Shown piece by piece: positions 36,321 to 37,660 of a stretch of DNA of 37,660 bases. Within the stretch, counting starts at the first letter, position 1; every line of letters begins with the position of its first letter. A program made the position numbers and the translations under genes. The stretch comes from UBA1723 sp045641625 (lineage in GTDB: Bacteria; Bacteroidota; Bacteroidia; Bacteroidales; Paludibacteraceae): NCBI GenBank assembly GCA_045641625.1, contig JAZUHH010000106.1, positions 1-37,660 of the forward strand. The letters are read 5' to 3'. Below the pieces are notes generated by a model. That model had not been told where the DNA came from and searched no databases. It worked only from the letters and a program-made list of their open reading frames with translations.

Positions 36321-36362
36321 TCAGCCTACCACATATCGCATGTGATAGGCTGATTAGTTTTT
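36321..36362. terminator. Bidirectional terminator between convergent genes
   Basis: An 8-bp stem (TCAGCCTA at 36321-36328 with 36346-36353), one mismatch and a further 5-bp stem (36330-36334 with 36340-36344) close a 5-base loop. TTAGTTTTT follows on the plus strand and an AATAAAAAT run precedes it, giving a U-run on the minus strand. It ends the folP transcript and probably also the minus-strand transcript from 37429. Confidence 0.75.
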
Positions 36363-36532
36363 ATATTCATATTAGTTATAGTGATAAATATTCATTAAAC
36401 AATGAAATAGAAATTATCTATTTATAAGTTACAAAAAGTATTATATAATTAAAATTTGAGTATATATAACCTTCAAACAATTATGATCAAATCAAAAACA
36501 ACAAGACAAATGTACTATACTGATAAAACAAT

Positions 36533-37429
36533 CTACTCAATCAATTCATCATATCCGTTTGAAATGGAATTGATCTTGCTAGCATTTCCAGTCTGCATAA
36601 CTTGCTGATCGTTGTTCATTTCCTTCATAGACTTCTCCTCATCCTCAATAGCGGAAAATGAAGATACTTCTGCATCGTTTGAAGACATAGGTTCAACATC
36701 AGATGGCTCACTTTGCGAATCGTCCGATCTGTGTCCACCAAATCTGTTGATCATAGCATTAAGACCCTCTATCAAAGCCTCTGCCATCTTAGCAATATTT
36801 GAATCAGAGTTAATAGTCTGAACATGCAAATCAGAACAAACTATAGCCATATACTTATCAGTATTAGTGCGATAATAAGCTGATTTAGAGTAACCTCTTT
36901 CAGCAACGTCACGCAAATACTTAGCATAGAAATCATCTATAACATACTGATTGCTATTGATTTTCTCGAATATATGAGTAAGTTGAATTGCGTCAAATGC
37001 CTGTTTAGACTCGTTAGTGCTCCAAATGGCACAAAGAGCCTTAGCACTACCAATCCAATCACCGATAGTTTTATTCTCACGCTTACTCATATGTGCCTTA
37101 TATTGGCTATAAAGCATATCAGCATTGGCTCTATAAGACTCCTCTGGTGGAAATTCACTGAATGTCTTTAGAATGGAAGAAATAGAAGTAAAATACTTGT
37201 TTTGTATAGAGATTAACTCCTGAAGTCTTTCACTTTGATTAGTATCAGTGACCTTATAAATATAGTTCTTTTCTTCAGTTATGGCATTTTGAAGTAATGT
37301 TAAAGAATGTTGCATATGAGAAGCAACACCATACTCAGCATTTATACTTTTCAATATCTGCTCAGCAAGAGCATAATGAGAAGCATTTGTAAGTCTCTTA
37401 AGTTTTGTTCTAAATATTACCTCTGCCAT
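36533..37429 (-). CDS. Helical protein of unknown function (possible DUF6261-like)
   Basis: The 298-residue product has no signal peptide or membrane segment. Residues 1-225 are predicted from composition to be mainly helical, beginning 'FRTKLKRLTNASHYALAEQILKSI', which resembles the start of the Bacteroidales DUF6261 proteins (a basic segment, then R-L-x-N-x-x-H-x). The tail from about 230 is rich in Ser, Asp, Glu and Asn, low in complexity and probably disordered. It is convergent with folP and AT-rich (many Asn, Ile, Lys codons), unlike the housekeeping run beside it, which hints at an accessory gene. No catalytic motif is visible; DUF6261 membership is only a resemblance. Start supported by a promoter-like motif 34-63 bases upstream. 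Confidence 0.65.
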   Translation of the reverse strand: MAEVIFRTKLKRLTNASHYALAEQILKSINAEYGVASHMQHSLTLLQNAITEEKNYIYKVTDTNQSERLQELISIQNKYFTSISSILKTFSEFPPEESYRANADMLYSQYKAHMSKRENKTIGDWIGSAKALCAIWSTNESKQAFDAIQLTHIFEKINSNQYVIDDFYAKYLRDVAERGYSKSAYYRTNTDKYMAIVCSDLHVQTINSDSNIAKMAEALIEGLNAMINRFGGHRSDDSQSEPSDVEPMSSNDAEVSSFSAIEDEEKSMKEMNNDQQVMQTGNASKINSISNGYDELIE

Positions 37430-37462
37430 AGTTTTGAAATTGTTTTGTCATTATTGATGATG

Positions 37463-37492
37463 CAAAATTAGTAATAAAATTTAATAAACAAA
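37463..37492 (-). promoter_or_regulatory. Candidate promoter of the helical protein gene
   Basis: On the minus strand TTTG (complement of 37489-37492), an 18-base AT-rich spacer and TAATTTTG (complement of 37463-37470) match the Bacteroides-type promoter consensus. Transcription would start near 37456, about 27 bases before the ATG at 37429. Confidence 0.5.
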
Positions 37493-37560
37493 GAAAATTG
37501 ACAAATTTTTTTAAAATAAATGAAATATAAATATGAGTTAAATGTATTTATACATAGAAA

Positions 37561-37660
37561 TAGAATTAAATAATGATAAAAGCAATTAGACTACAAAAGT
37601 CAAAACCGAGCTCGGTTTTGACTTTTGTAGTCTAATTGCTTTTATCATTATTTAATTCTA
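37561..37660. repeat. Perfect 100-base palindrome at the window end
   Basis: Bases 37561-37610 are the exact reverse complement of 37611-37660, with no loop and the centre at GAG|CTC. The symmetry stops only because the sequence stops, so the true arms could be longer. The inner part (CAAAACCGAGCTCGGTTTTG) is a natural-looking hairpin. A spacer-less palindrome this long is unstable in living cells and is a common product of assembly or library fold-back. Confidence 0.9.

Overview
This window comes from a member of the Bacteroidota, most likely an anaerobic Bacteroidales. The evidence is a Bacteroidota-only secretion pair (a giant protein ending in a type B type IX secretion signal, plus a PorP/SprF partner), the long form of IspG with a central insertion, an LpxH-type lipid A enzyme, promoter-like motifs of the Bacteroides form TTTG-N18-21-TAnnTTTG, and moderately AT-rich, mostly leaderless-SD genes. 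I cannot place it to genus.

Layout. Positions 1-382 are AT-rich and without a convincing gene, ending in a strong hairpin terminator (309-347). Positions 383-28135 on the minus strand hold a two-gene operon: an 8,914-residue secreted giant (1391-28135) followed 15 bases later by a PorP/SprF-family outer-membrane protein (383-1375). The giant has an unusual 101-residue leader, a Cys-rich lectin-like N-terminal region, about 80 Ig-like modules each with a conserved cysteine pair, a PKD-like domain and a C-terminal T9SS type B sorting domain. Positions 28136-28790 form a 655-base divergent intergenic region with promoter-like motifs for both sides and a perfect 13-base inverted repeat that brackets the candidate promoters of the giant.

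Positions 28791-36303 on the plus strand hold a tightly packed run of eight housekeeping-type genes: a nucleoid-associated (NdpA/YejK-like) protein, a MIP18/PaaD-like Fe-S assembly factor, a split pair of chromate-transporter-family proteins, lpxH (lipid A), a TPR protein, ispG (isoprenoid precursor synthesis, a 4Fe-4S enzyme) and folP (dihydropteroate synthase). A bidirectional terminator at 36321-36362 separates this run from a convergent minus-strand helical protein of unknown function (36533-37429). The window ends in a perfect 100-base palindrome (37561-37660), which I suspect is a fold-back at an assembly end.

How the genes fit together. The giant and its PorP/SprF partner look like a dedicated surface-adhesin export unit: signal peptide and Sec take the protein to the periplasm, the modules fold with disulfides, and the C-terminal domain is recognised by T9SS with help of the PorP-like protein. 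The plus-strand cluster is core metabolism and envelope synthesis, with no obvious functional tie to the adhesin except that both share one regulatory intergenic region.
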